The notes below the pieces were generated by a model, which was not told the origin of the DNA, made no database searches, and worked only from the letters and a program-made list of their open reading frames with translations. The position numbers were made by a program, and so were the translations under genes. A DNA stretch of 36,504 bases, from contig JAFSNI010000008.1 of NCBI GenBank assembly GCA_017447485.1, forward strand, positions 1-36,504, in the 5' to 3' direction. Positions within the stretch are counted from its first letter, which is position 1. Every line of letters starts with the position of its first letter. Below, in pieces: positions 16,036 to 23,787 of the stretch. The stretch is from Candidatus Saccharimonadota bacterium (GTDB taxonomy: Bacteria > Patescibacteriota > Saccharimonadia > Saccharimonadales > Saccharimonadaceae).

Positions 16036-16044
16036 ATTATATCA
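16036..16044 (-). promoter_or_regulatory. Extended -10 promoter of the rimB-rimK operon
   Basis: TGA-TATAAT on the minus strand, 8 nt before the rimB ATG. The transcript would be leaderless or have a leader of 1 to 2 nt. Confidence 0.6.
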
Positions 16045-16078
16045 CACTATTGCTTAAAAGTCAATGCCAGCACGTCTG

Positions 16079-16930
16079 TTACCTCTGTAAGATACGGTCA
16101 ATCGCAAGATTGGCTTCGCGGTCGGCAATGGAATTTTGGCTACGCGAAACGTGCGTAAAAGAGATTGAGTCAAAAAGCTCAATTTTCTTTTGGATCTCTC
16201 GATAAATTGGCAAAATGTCTTGGTTTTTGACCGTAAAGATACCGTTTAATTGGTTGACTACCATCAGACTATCAGAGATAAAATGGGCAGATTTAAGGCC
16301 AAGTTCAAGGGCGTGCTCGATGCCGTTTTTCATGGCATAATATTCGGCTACTCTAGAGGTGGCGAAGCCGATAAAACGACCCGACCGCTCCAGGACTTGA
16401 CCGTCCACGCCAACAATATAGCAGCCAATGCCAGAAGGCCCTGGATTGCCGCGAGAAGCACCGTCCACATAGACAGTGGCGGCAGAGGCGGTGTCTCGTG
16501 AGGAAACCCGATTAGAAATAACTTTACCCTCGATAATTTCAAAAACAGAGAGGCTAGCCTCGTTCAGGTGAATGTTTGCGGTAGTGAAGTCTTTGATATA
16601 TTTATAGCTAGTGTAGCGATCGCGGGGAGTGGGCCTTGTATCGGTGTCTGAAATACCGACTTCATAGATGATATAGAGATTACTGAGGCGATTTGAGCCT
16701 TCAAGAGCCAAAAACGTAATTACGTCTCTAATTTTGATTGAGCTGGCGGTAAGCCCAACATATTCTGAGAGCGAACGCGTCATGGCTTCTTCAGGTTGCT
16801 CGCCAAACTTGATTTTCCCTGTTGGCAGCTCCCAAAAAACCGGTGCCTCGGAACGGCCACGGTTTCGCTTCAAAACTAAAATCCCCTCCTCTGTTCTAAT
16901 AATTCCAGCTACACGAATTCTTTGTTTCAT
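16079..16930 (-). CDS. Fusion of a degenerate Nudix domain and ribonuclease HI
   Basis: 283 residues. The N-terminal half (1-135) is a Nudix fold: the box at residues 38-60 keeps the first G, E44, R52, E56 and G59, but two canonical catalytic glutamates are replaced (S53 and Y57, MutT-like numbering). The C-terminal half (about 150-283) is RNase HI, which cuts RNA in RNA-DNA hybrids. Its four acidic residues are present: D156 in VYVDGASRGNPGPSG, E196 in RVAEYYAMKNG, D220 in FISDSLMVV and D270 in QNSIADREAN. So the RNase H part is probably active and the Nudix part may only bind a nucleotide or has altered chemistry. AGGGTGG precedes the ATG, and a TATAAT (16969-16974) gives a leader of about 35 nt. 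Confidence 0.88.
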   Translation of the reverse strand: MKQRIRVAGIIRTEEGILVLKRNRGRSEAPVFWELPTGKIKFGEQPEEAMTRSLSEYVGLTASSIKIRDVITFLALEGSNRLSNLYIIYEVGISDTDTRPTPRDRYTSYKYIKDFTTANIHLNEASLSVFEIIEGKVISNRVSSRDTASAATVYVDGASRGNPGPSGIGCYIVGVDGQVLERSGRFIGFATSRVAEYYAMKNGIEHALELGLKSAHFISDSLMVVNQLNGIFTVKNQDILPIYREIQKKIELFDSISFTHVSRSQNSIADREANLAIDRILQR

Positions 16931-16968
16931 ACCACCCTTTTAGGGCCCCATCGGCCTGTTTTCCCCGT

Positions 16969-16974
16969 ATTATA
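16969..16974 (-). promoter_or_regulatory. Predicted -10 of the Nudix-RNase H gene
   Basis: TATAAT on the minus strand, 38 bp before the ATG. The leader contains GGCC/GGGCCC segments able to form a short hairpin close to the ribosome binding site. Confidence 0.45.
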
Positions 16975-16999
16975 TACAGGTGGGTAAAATCTTATGCGA

Positions 17000-17015
17000 C
17001 ACAACCACGGTTGTG
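17000..17015. repeat. Inverted repeat CACAACC-AC-GGTTGTG
   Basis: Seven-bp perfect arms with a 2 bp centre, upstream of the Nudix-RNase H promoter and 59 bp after the end of the site-2 protease gene. It lacks a T-run on either side, so an operator is as likely as a terminator remnant. Confidence 0.35.
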
Positions 17016-17074
17016 AGCCACGAAATCCCGTAAACAAGATTATTCAGAAAATCATGCTGCCGATAGGGCTAATA

Positions 17075-17713
17075 CTATTGTATCAGATTATAGAATAATT
17101 GTAAAATCCCGTTCATACCGTTTGCCATCAAATTGGAAAAGATGTCGCTAAAAAGGAATATCAAGATATATACTATAATAAAGCCATAGCGTTCTACAGA
17201 GGAAAGAAAATTGCGAATGAAATCTGGCGAGATGGCATAGAGGACACGAGAGCCGTCAAGGGGCGGGATTGGGATGAGATTGAAGAGCATAAAGCCGAGA
17301 TTGATATAGATAATTTCGGCAAAAATAAACTGAGACAAACCCGCCTCAACGCTTTGAAGAATACCGGAGAAATACCCGATAAGAAAAGCGATGAAAGCTA
17401 GCAGAAAATTAGTAAACGGCCCCGCCAGCGCGACAAGAGCCAACCCCCACTCGCGCCATTTTAAGTTATGCGAATTGATGGGGACTGGTTTAGCCCCGCC
17501 AAAAACTGGGGCGTTTAAGAGATAAAGGATGACTGGGACTAAAATCGACATAAATGGGTCGATATGTTTTAAGGGGTTTAAGGTGAGGCGGCCGGCCTCT
17601 TTGGCGGTGCGGTCGCCAAGCAAGAAAGCTACTACGCCATGAGAAAGTTCGTGCAAAATAACAGATACTAGTATAATAACAATTACTATTATCAGATAGA
17701 GCGGGTCTCTCAT
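17075..17713 (-). CDS. Site-2 protease family (M50) membrane metalloprotease
   Basis: 212 residues with about five membrane segments. The zinc-binding HELSH lies in the first helix (residues 21-25) and the third ligand in NLIPIPPLDGSR (about 145-156), the two signatures of the M50 family that cut proteins inside the membrane. GGAKPVPIN and LALVALAGPFTNFLLAF are also typical of the rhomboid-unrelated, PDZ-less small S2P group. Its start overlaps the upstream stop as TAATG, so it is coupled to the metallo-beta-lactamase-like gene. Substrates are unknown; membrane-anchored regulators or signal peptides are usual for the family. Confidence 0.9.
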   Translation of the reverse strand: MRDPLYLIIVIVIILVSVILHELSHGVVAFLLGDRTAKEAGRLTLNPLKHIDPFMSILVPVILYLLNAPVFGGAKPVPINSHNLKWREWGLALVALAGPFTNFLLAFIAFLIGYFSGILQSVEAGLSQFIFAEIIYINLGFMLFNLIPIPPLDGSRVLYAISPDFIRNFLSSVERYGFIIVYILIFLFSDIFSNLMANGMNGILQLFYNLIQ

Positions 17714-18159
17714 TAGCTTAACACCACCACTTCTTTAGCGGCAGGGAGTGATTCAAGATTCTTGATTTTGAGTTTTTTCTCGGCGCGAGCAGACAGCTTC
17801 AATTCCGAGACCATAGCGTCGACGTTGCCCATGGCAATGATGAGCTTTGGCTCGATTTCACGAATTGAACGGACACTGGAGGTACAAAGAATGTCCGCGA
17901 CAATGTCGTCGAGTTTTTCTTCGATGTTGCCAAGAATACCGATATGAACGCCGCCGATTTCAACGTCGTAGATGGTCTTTTGGCTTTCGGTCAAAATGCC
18001 TCTGATAGTAGCATCGCCAATCTCGAATTCGCCTGGGCCAGTAATCTTACCGACAGCGAGCCCGGCGTCGATAGTAGCGGTAGCGATATTGAACTTAATC
18101 GCACCTTTTTTAGTGGTAATGACGATTTCGTCTGGATTTTTACTCTCAATTTCAAACAT
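17713..18159 (-). CDS. Metallo-beta-lactamase-like domain protein lacking metal ligands
   Basis: 148 residues. Beta-rich segments such as GPGEFEIGDATIRGIL, KTIYDVEIGGVHIGILGNI and EPKLIIAMGNVDAM resemble the second half of UlaG-like metallo-beta-lactamase folds, but there is only one histidine and no HxHxDH motif, so hydrolase activity is unlikely. An AAGGAGG site is 4 nt before the ATG. It is sandwiched between a winged-helix regulator (8 bp upstream) and the site-2 protease (overlap), forming an operon. A regulatory or structural role is possible; the family call is tentative. Confidence 0.6.
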   Translation of the reverse strand: MFEIESKNPDEIVITTKKGAIKFNIATATIDAGLAVGKITGPGEFEIGDATIRGILTESQKTIYDVEIGGVHIGILGNIEEKLDDIVADILCTSSVRSIREIEPKLIIAMGNVDAMVSELKLSARAEKKLKIKNLESLPAAKEVVVLS

Positions 18160-18167
18160 GTTCCTCC

Positions 18168-18770
18168 TTATTTAATGATTTTATCTGGGTCGATGATTTC
18201 GCTAATTTCCATCTCTAGGATATCTTCTATAAAACGGTCCTTGACGCTTTTTCGATAAGTAAAATCGTCTGCCGACATAATAACGTAGTTGATAGGTTTT
18301 CCCTGCTTTTTCTCGACGACCTCAGCCCAACGGGTGAGCTTTTTGGTTTTGTCATTGCCGATGATTAAGAGGTCGACGCCGTCTTGGCCTGGAAGACGGT
18401 TAGTAACGACAAGGCCTTTCAGATAGTTTTTAACCGGGCGACAATATTCTTCCCAAGTAGTTTCGTGAATATCCTTTTCGCGAGTGCTTTCGATTTTTTT
18501 GGAGAAAATGTCGACTAACGGGCGCGCGAATGGATGTTTATTGTTGGCTGAATAATAAACTTTGTTGTCAAAAGTTTCGTTTTTAATGACGCCGATGCTT
18601 TCAAGGTTGAGCAGTTCCCTACGCACTGAATTAATCTGTTCGTCAATCACGCGAGTCATTTCACGGACGTAAAAAGATTTTTCGGGATTTTCGAAAAAAA
18701 GTTTTAAAAGTTTAGCGCGGGTTTTGGAACCAAATAATTTTTCTATAGGTGTACTATTTTCTTTGCTCAT
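18168..18770 (-). CDS. Winged-helix regulator with a nucleotidyltransferase-like C-terminal domain
   Basis: 200 residues. The N-terminal 80 residues form a winged helix (GSKTRAKLLKLFFENPEKSF, then YVREMTRVIDEQINSVRREL and NLESIGVIKNE), similar to regulators that dimerise and bind operators. The C-terminal part (KGLVVTNRLPGQDGVDLLII) looks like a minimal nucleotidyltransferase fold, but the usual GSxxxG and catalytic aspartate pair are not clear. This combination is frequent in CPR genomes as far as I recall. It overlaps the end of miaA by 17 bp and has a TGA-TAAAAT element 9 nt before its ATG inside miaA. Confidence 0.7.
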   Translation of the reverse strand: MSKENSTPIEKLFGSKTRAKLLKLFFENPEKSFYVREMTRVIDEQINSVRRELLNLESIGVIKNETFDNKVYYSANNKHPFARPLVDIFSKKIESTREKDIHETTWEEYCRPVKNYLKGLVVTNRLPGQDGVDLLIIGNDKTKKLTRWAEVVEKKQGKPINYVIMSADDFTYRKSVKDRFIEDILEMEISEIIDPDKIIK

Positions 18771-19512
18771 TCTGTATATATTTTATCACGTATGGATAAA
18801 TTTTTGCAAGTTCGAGCCAAATGATATTTTGATTACGTTTAAACCAAGTAAGCTGACGCTTGGCGAGATGATAGTCTTCATAAAAACATTGTTCTTTGGC
18901 TGTCTCCAGGCTCAATTCCCCCTGTAGATATTTCCAAGCATATTCATAAATGTCGCTTTTCATAGCACCACTATCCCAACCGTATTTTGAGACAAGTTTT
19001 TTAGTCTCGACGTAAAGTTCTGGACAGAACATCCCGTTGATACGTTTTTTGAGGCGCTCGCGAAGTTCTTCCGTGGACCATTTAACGCCAATGATGAGAT
19101 AGTCGCCTTTTATCTCTGTTCGGTCTGAACAACTTTTTTGTTCAATATCGCCAATTTTCTGTCCAGTCGGGCCGCGGAAATGATAGTCGTAGATTAGAGC
19201 ATCAATATAGAGGCCGGTGCCGCCCACGATAATAGGGATTTTACCACGAGCCTTGATCTCTTCGATTTTCTTTTCAGCGTAGGCTTTCCAGTCGGCGACG
19301 GTGAATCTTTCGCCGGGCTCGACCAAATCAAGACCCCAGTGAGGGATACCGTTCATTTCTTCTTTAGTCGGTTTTGCGGTGCCGATATCCATGCCCTTGT
19401 AGATAGCGCGTGAATCAGCGGAAATAATCTCACCACCAATAGCCTTGGCGATTTCGATAGAAACTCCAGTTTTACCGGAACCGGTCGGGCCTAGAATTAT
19501 GATAGTTTGCAT
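18754..19512 (-). CDS. miaA: tRNA dimethylallyltransferase
   Basis: This enzyme adds dimethylallyl to N6 of A37 in tRNAs reading UNN codons. It has 252 residues, shorter than the usual 300 or so. Seen: the P-loop GPTGSGKT (8-15), ISADSRAIYKGMDIGTAKPT, IVGGTGLYIDALIY, and the C-terminal YHLAKRQLTWFKRN, all family signatures. The middle insertion domain, which helps to grip the anticodon stem, is reduced. Its first 16 bp overlap the end of thrS and its last 17 bp overlap the winged-helix gene. Confidence 0.95.
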   Translation of the reverse strand: MQTIIILGPTGSGKTGVSIEIAKAIGGEIISADSRAIYKGMDIGTAKPTKEEMNGIPHWGLDLVEPGERFTVADWKAYAEKKIEEIKARGKIPIIVGGTGLYIDALIYDYHFRGPTGQKIGDIEQKSCSDRTEIKGDYLIIGVKWSTEELRERLKKRINGMFCPELYVETKKLVSKYGWDSGAMKSDIYEYAWKYLQGELSLETAKEQCFYEDYHLAKRQLTWFKRNQNIIWLELAKIYPYVIKYIQNEQRK

Positions 19513-21257
19513 AAATATTCGGCGAGTTTGGCGAGTTTGACCTTTTCTTCTTTATCGCGAAGGCGGATGGAGACGATCCCCTCTTCGGCGTCTTTTGGAC
19601 CAACGACAAGGACAGCCGGGATTTTCATATCCGTGGCGCGTTTGATTTTTTTGCCAAGCGAATCAGCGGATTCGTCAACAGTGTAACGTAATTCATTATA
19701 TTTCAAAGGTTTATCAAGAACGATCCCGTCTAAAATATCGGTAATTTTTTTGACATAATCAGATATTTTATCATTAACCGTGACAATACGAACTTGTTCC
19801 GGCGCACACCAGAATGGGAACCAGCCGCCGGTGTGTTCGATAAAGACCGACAGGAAGCGTTCGATGGAGCCAAGCGTGGCGTGATGGATCATAACTGGGC
19901 GTTCTTTTTCGCCTTTTTCATTGACAAATTCAAGACCAAAACGCTCCGGTTGGACGAAATCTAGCTGAATCGTAGCAAGTTGGTGCTCGCGGCCGATAGC
20001 GTCTTCAGCCATAAAATCAATCTTCGGGCCGTAAAAAGCGGCTTCGCCTTCTTGTTCGAAGTAATCTAGGCCGTTGTCGATAGCGGCTTGCTTGATTTGG
20101 TTCTGGGCCATTTCCCAAAGTTTCTTGTCGCCGAGATATTTATCTTCGTCCGAACGATAAGAGAGCCGGGCGCGGAGTTTTTGCATACCCATGGTCGTGT
20201 AGAGTTCTTTGACAATGGCGACCAGGCGCTTAACTTCGTCTTTAATCTGGTCGTTGCGACAGAAGACGTGGGAGTCGTCCTGAGTTAAAGAACGTACGCG
20301 CGACAGGCCACCGAGCTCGCCGGTCTTCTCATCGCGGTAATCGGTGGTAGCTTCCATGTAGCGCACCGGCATCTCTTTATAAGTGCGCGGGCGCGAAGCA
20401 AAAATCTGAGCATGGTGCGGGCAGTTCATCGGCTTCATGGCGAAATCTTCGCCGTTAACCTGGGAATGAACCATAAACAACTCGTCGCCAAACTTAGCGT
20501 AGTGACCAGAAGTCTTATATAAGTCAGTTTTGGTGATATGCGGGGTCCAGACCTTCTTAAATCCTTCGCGGCCGCGGAGGCTCAGAGAGTAATTAGCCAT
20601 CAGCTCACGAAGCTCGGTGCCACGAGGAGTGAAGAGCGGGAGGCCGGCGCCGACTAAATCGGAGAAACAGAAAAGGTCGAGCTCCTTGCCGAGCTTGCGG
20701 TGGTCGCGGGCTTTAGCTTCTTCCTGACGTTTTAAGTATTCAGCTAGCTCTTCGTCCGTCTCAAAAGCGACGCCATAGACACGGGTGAGCATTTCCCTTT
20801 TCTCGTCGCCGCGCCAATAGGCGCCAGCTACGCGGACTAGCTTAAAGGCGCCGACTTCGTTAGTGTTTTTTACGTGCGGGCCCTTACAGAGGTCGGTAAA
20901 GATGTCGCCTAGATCATAAAAAGAAATCTCGGCGTCTTCCGGCAGCTCTTCGATAAGTTCAATCTTGTAATCCTGTTCGCGATCTCTCGCCCAGTTCAAG
21001 GCATCCATTTTAGAGACGACACGCTTGGTCATTGGGAGCTTGCGTGCGATGATATCGCGCATCTTTTTCTCGATTTTTCCAAGATCGGCGTCGGAAACTT
21101 TGGTGTCGCCAAAATCAATATCATAATAAAATCCGTTATCAATAGCAGGGCCGATGCCGAATTTCGCTGTAGGATAAAGCTCTGTGACCGCGGCAGCAAG
21201 CACGTGGCTTAAAGTATGTCTCATTTTCTGTAAATCGTCTTCTCTCGACTCTTTCAT
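19497..21257 (-). CDS. thrS: Threonyl-tRNA synthetase lacking the TGS domain
   Basis: 586 residues against about 640 in E. coli; the N-terminal TGS domain is absent. The editing domain is present (HTLSH at 14-18 and DLCKGPHVKN near 120, which remove mischarged serine). The class II catalytic core follows: FAMKPMNCPHH with the zinc cysteine, motif 2 around DYRDEKTGELGGLSRVRSLT, motif 3 HHATLGSIERFLSVFIEH, and an anticodon-binding domain at the end. The ATG follows AAAGGATAAAG and lies about 25 nt after a TGA-TATAAT promoter (21284-21292) that overlaps the stop codon of the transporter gene upstream. It heads thrS-miaA-regulator-MBL-like-site-2 protease. Confidence 0.96.
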   Translation of the reverse strand: MKESREDDLQKMRHTLSHVLAAAVTELYPTAKFGIGPAIDNGFYYDIDFGDTKVSDADLGKIEKKMRDIIARKLPMTKRVVSKMDALNWARDREQDYKIELIEELPEDAEISFYDLGDIFTDLCKGPHVKNTNEVGAFKLVRVAGAYWRGDEKREMLTRVYGVAFETDEELAEYLKRQEEAKARDHRKLGKELDLFCFSDLVGAGLPLFTPRGTELRELMANYSLSLRGREGFKKVWTPHITKTDLYKTSGHYAKFGDELFMVHSQVNGEDFAMKPMNCPHHAQIFASRPRTYKEMPVRYMEATTDYRDEKTGELGGLSRVRSLTQDDSHVFCRNDQIKDEVKRLVAIVKELYTTMGMQKLRARLSYRSDEDKYLGDKKLWEMAQNQIKQAAIDNGLDYFEQEGEAAFYGPKIDFMAEDAIGREHQLATIQLDFVQPERFGLEFVNEKGEKERPVMIHHATLGSIERFLSVFIEHTGGWFPFWCAPEQVRIVTVNDKISDYVKKITDILDGIVLDKPLKYNELRYTVDESADSLGKKIKRATDMKIPAVLVVGPKDAEEGIVSIRLRDKEEKVKLAKLAEYLCKLS

Positions 21258-21283
21258 CTTTATCCTTTCTATTAGTATATATT

Positions 21284-21292
21284 ATTATATCA
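21284..21292 (-). promoter_or_regulatory. thrS promoter overlapping a stop codon
   Basis: TGA-TATAAT on the minus strand. The TGA of the extended -10 (21292-21290) is also the stop codon of the AEC transporter gene. Confidence 0.65.
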
Positions 21293-22225
21293 CAGATTAG
21301 AGGAAAGAAGGAGAAAGACCATGAGGGGCATCGTAAAAATCGAGAAAATAGTCGAGATAGTGACAAGTTCAGAGGACTCCGTAGCGTTACCGCCATATTT
21401 AATGGCAAAAAGGCCTAGCGAAGTAGCCGTAGGTAGAGCTTGAATTAAAGTGCAGACTGCGATAACTTCGGCTGGGAATTGCAAAATGGAAAGAAGCCCC
21501 CAAGTGACGAGCGGGCCTAGAGCCAGCTGAATAATCGCTGTGAGCATCAGGCGCCATTTTTTGAACACTTTTATTAACTTGGCTTCCGACAACATATAGC
21601 CAATACAAATCAAAGAGAGTGGAGTGGTGGCATTGCCAACATAGCCGACGGCATCCATAATAAAATTCGGCAGGTTGAAGTTAAAAATGAACAAAATCAT
21701 GCCCAAGATGACCGCGATGATGTTGGGATTTAATAAAATATTTAAGAATAATTTTGGAGTGATTTTGCGTTCAAAAAGCCAGATGCCATAAGAGAAGAGC
21801 GCGATATTAAAAGCGATAATAAAGCCACAATAAGCGAGGATGCCGCTTGGCCCGAAAGTGCCGACTACGATTGGGTAGCCGAGAAAGGTGGCGTTGTTAA
21901 AAATTAAAGCAAACTGCGATTCGTTGATTAGTTCCCCCTTCATCCAACTTTTATTAAAAATGATTTTAGCAAGGATAATTAAAATTAGCATGACAACCGC
22001 GCCAGCGCCAAGCCCGGAAAGAAAAAGATTGAACAAATTTTCGTCGTAGCTAGATGGAAAGGCCATAAATAATGAAGCCGGCATAAAAACAGTGAGCAAT
22101 AAATTGGCCAGCTCGCGGTTGGTTTTATTGCTAATTAATTTTAGTTTACCAAGCAAAAAGCCGAGCGCCATGATGAGACCAATGGCACCAAGACGAGCAT
22201 AAAAACTACCGAGTTCAATTTGCAT
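21290..22225 (-). CDS. AEC-family (auxin efflux carrier type) transporter
   Basis: 311 residues with about ten membrane helices, the usual size. The family includes malate and amino-acid permeases. Seen: LSNKTNRELANLLLTV-like N-terminal repeat (KLISNKTNRELANLLLTVF), GYPIVVGTFGPSG, and a second repeat with GYVGNATTPLSLICIGYML and LPTATSLGLFAIKYGGNA. Segments with Asn and Pro within helices fit the family's crossover helices. The substrate cannot be told. The start is 8 nt after a TGT-TATAAT element that also contains the stop codon of the racemase-like gene, with no Shine-Dalgarno. Confidence 0.85.
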   Translation of the reverse strand: MQIELGSFYARLGAIGLIMALGFLLGKLKLISNKTNRELANLLLTVFMPASLFMAFPSSYDENLFNLFLSGLGAGAVVMLILIILAKIIFNKSWMKGELINESQFALIFNNATFLGYPIVVGTFGPSGILAYCGFIIAFNIALFSYGIWLFERKITPKLFLNILLNPNIIAVILGMILFIFNFNLPNFIMDAVGYVGNATTPLSLICIGYMLSEAKLIKVFKKWRLMLTAIIQLALGPLVTWGLLSILQFPAEVIAVCTLIQALPTATSLGLFAIKYGGNATESSELVTISTIFSIFTMPLMVFLLLSSNL

Positions 22226-22233
22226 ATGTTTTA

Positions 22234-22242
22234 ATTATAACA
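22234..22242 (-). promoter_or_regulatory. AEC transporter promoter overlapping a stop codon
   Basis: TGT-TATAAT on the minus strand, 8 nt before the transporter ATG. Read in the upstream gene's frame the same bases are TTA TAA, the last Leu codon and the stop of the racemase-like gene. Confidence 0.65.
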
Positions 22243-22900
22243 CACGCTTTTTGCCAGAACGACCACGTAAATTAAGTACTTTGTAGGTTTCATCAATGGT
22301 ATCTTCAAAACTGTCAACAATGCGAATATTGTGGCCGAAAAAATTACGTAGCTCCGGCTTTAATTCCGTGAATTGGCTGCAGGCGAGAAAAACTTGTTTT
22401 GGCACAAACTTTTTAATTTGACCCACGGCGGATTGAAGGTCGGATTCAAGATTTTCTTTCGTGAGTTCGCCATCATCAATCAGTGCAGGCCAGCGATCTA
22501 GGCAAATTGTTTTAGCCCTTAAACGGTGGGTGAAGTTGAAATAAGCAAAATTTTTCGTGATTGCTTTTGTTGTAAGGATGAGGGTAGGTCTGCCAGGAAT
22601 AATGCGTCTTGGCGTTAGTGTAAAACCAATGAACTTTTGGTCTTTGTATTTGCGGCGGAAATATTTGAGACTAGTGGCCGAAACCAGATAGTTCGCGACG
22701 ATGATTAGGTCAACCTTGCCAATAAAAGGGCGCAAGGCTTTCTCGGCTAGAATACGAGCGCGCTTAGAATTTGCTAAGATGATATCTGCGCTACGCCAAT
22801 CTATGACTCTAATAATTTCCGTGGTGGGAAGTTCAGACTCCAATCGGTCTGCAAAATTTTCACCACCATAGCCGCTATCAAAAATCACTATTTTTAGCAT
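22235..22900 (-). CDS. Glutamate racemase-like protein missing one catalytic cysteine
   Basis: 221 residues, shorter than MurI (about 260-290), which makes D-glutamate for peptidoglycan. The N-terminal IVIFDSGYGGENFADRL matches the MurI DSGVGG motif. The second catalytic site is recognisable as FLACSQFTEL (C174; MurI has GCTHYP). At the first site, MurI VACNTASA is replaced by VANYLVSA, so the proton-transferring cysteine is Asn70, and the histidine near the second cysteine is Gln. Two-base racemisation is therefore doubtful. It may be a degenerate racemase, an enzyme with one-base chemistry, or a regulator. Two GGAG-type sites precede the ATG. Confidence 0.7.
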   Translation of the reverse strand: MLKIVIFDSGYGGENFADRLESELPTTEIIRVIDWRSADIILANSKRARILAEKALRPFIGKVDLIIVANYLVSATSLKYFRRKYKDQKFIGFTLTPRRIIPGRPTLILTTKAITKNFAYFNFTHRLRAKTICLDRWPALIDDGELTKENLESDLQSAVGQIKKFVPKQVFLACSQFTELKPELRNFFGHNIRIVDSFEDTIDETYKVLNLRGRSGKKRVL

Positions 22901-22965
22901 ATCTCTCCTTCACCTCCGTGAGCCGATTTTATCACGAACCAAAAAGAGATTTTGGACGCTTTTTT

Positions 22966-22993
22966 GAGAAACACTACAAATGTAGTGTTTCTC
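22966..22993. repeat. 28 bp perfect palindrome containing TACA-AA-TGTA
   Basis: Arms GAGAAACACTACA and TGTAGTGTTTCTC with a 2 bp centre, between the tRNA-Val terminator and the racemase-like gene. The core TACAnnTGTA is the operator consensus of the BlaI/MecI/CopY repressor family. There is no convincing T-run on the minus strand, so a terminator is less likely than an operator. Confidence 0.55.
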
Positions 22994-23021
22994 GATTTTT
23001 CGGAAAAATAATAGAGGTAAC

Positions 23022-23045
23022 AAAAAAGCCCCGGTACTGGGGTTC
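23022..23045 (-). terminator. Terminator of tRNA-Val
   Basis: On the minus strand CCCC, loop AGTACC, GGGG, then CTTTTTTG, starting 9 nt after the encoded CCA of the tRNA. Confidence 0.85.
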
Positions 23046-23051
23046 TATGGC

Positions 23052-23128
23052 TGGTGGGTGATGAGGGGCTCGAACCCCCGACCTTCTCGGTGTAAACGAG
23101 ACGCTCTAGCCAACTGAGCTAATCACCC
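23052..23128 (-). tRNA. tRNA-Val (anticodon UAC)
   Basis: A complete 77 nt cloverleaf with encoded CCA: acceptor GGGTGAT/ATCACCC, D-arm GCTCAGTTGGCTAGAGC, anticodon stem CTCG/CGAG around loop TTTACAC (anticodon TAC), and T-arm GGGGGTTCGAGCCCC. It has an extended -10 promoter (23138-23146) and its own terminator. Confidence 0.97.
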
Positions 23129-23137
23129 GCTCTTTTG

Positions 23138-23170
23138 ATTATACCATATTCCGAGAGAAAATGGTATAAT
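23138..23170. promoter_or_regulatory. Back-to-back promoters of tRNA-Val and the FNT gene
   Basis: ATTATACCAT (23138-23147) and ATGGTATAAT (23161-23170) are exact inverted copies. Each is a TGG-TATAAT extended -10 facing away from the other, with 21 bp between the hexamers. Confidence 0.7.
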
Positions 23171-23190
23171 TGGGGTCAGACGGAGGTAAA

Positions 23191-23787
23191 ATGAAATTAA
23201 AAAACTATGTAAGGGTGGCACGACTTGCGGCGGGCGCCAGTTTGCTGATTGGCTTGGGAGACTATGCCTTATTAAAGATCGGCACGCCGCTAGGTCCTTT
23301 CCTGTTTGCGTTTGGGCTTTTGGGGGTTTGCGTTTTAAAATTAAACCTTTTCACAGGAAAATGTGGCTTTTTGTTTGAAGATGGCTTAAAGCTCTCTGAG
23401 CTAATTGTGATTTTGGTGGCGAATTTAGTTTTTGGATATCTAGTTGGCATGCTCTTTGGACTAATTGATGAGGAAGTTTTTATGGCGGCTAACAATAAAA
23501 TGGCGAGCTGGGAGTTTTCAGGCGAATTTTTCTTAAAATCGGCACTCTGTGGGGTGATTATGTATCTTGCGGTAGCAATTTATAAAAAAGGCTCGCCTTT
23601 AGGAATCCTGCTGGGCGTGCCACTATTTATTTTTTGCGGGTTCCAGCATTCCATCGCCAACGTTATCACGATGGGGGCGGCGATGGGGTTGGATTGGTCG
23701 GTACTTTTGTGTGCGGCGGGAAACTTTGTGGGCGCGTTGGTGGCCTGGGCGCTATGCAGTGGCATAGTCAAAAAATCTACTTCTTAA
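23191..23787 (+). CDS. Formate/nitrite transporter (FNT) family channel
   Basis: 198 residues with six likely membrane helices. FNT proteins are pentameric channels for formate, nitrite, hydrosulfide or lactate. Seen: LLIGLGDYALLKIG, the LNLFTGKCGFLFED segment corresponding to the family's LFTGN region, a central helix break, and AAGNFVGALVAWAL near the end, the GNxxGA signature. It is shorter than FocA (285). The start is the ATG at 23191 with GGAGG 4 nt upstream; an in-frame TTG at 23170 overlaps the -10. Its end overlaps the glycosyltransferase gene by 11 bp in a convergent arrangement. The substrate cannot be told; formate or lactate efflux would fit a fermenting cell. Confidence 0.82.
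   Translation: MKLKNYVRVARLAAGASLLIGLGDYALLKIGTPLGPFLFAFGLLGVCVLKLNLFTGKCGFLFEDGLKLSELIVILVANLVFGYLVGMLFGLIDEEVFMAANNKMASWEFSGEFFLKSALCGVIMYLAVAIYKKGSPLGILLGVPLFIFCGFQHSIANVITMGAAMGLDWSVLLCAAGNFVGALVAWALCSGIVKKSTS

Noticed and set aside
23170-23190. TTG start for the FNT gene
   Set aside because: The TTG overlaps the -10 element; the ATG at 23191 has a GGAGG site at the right distance.
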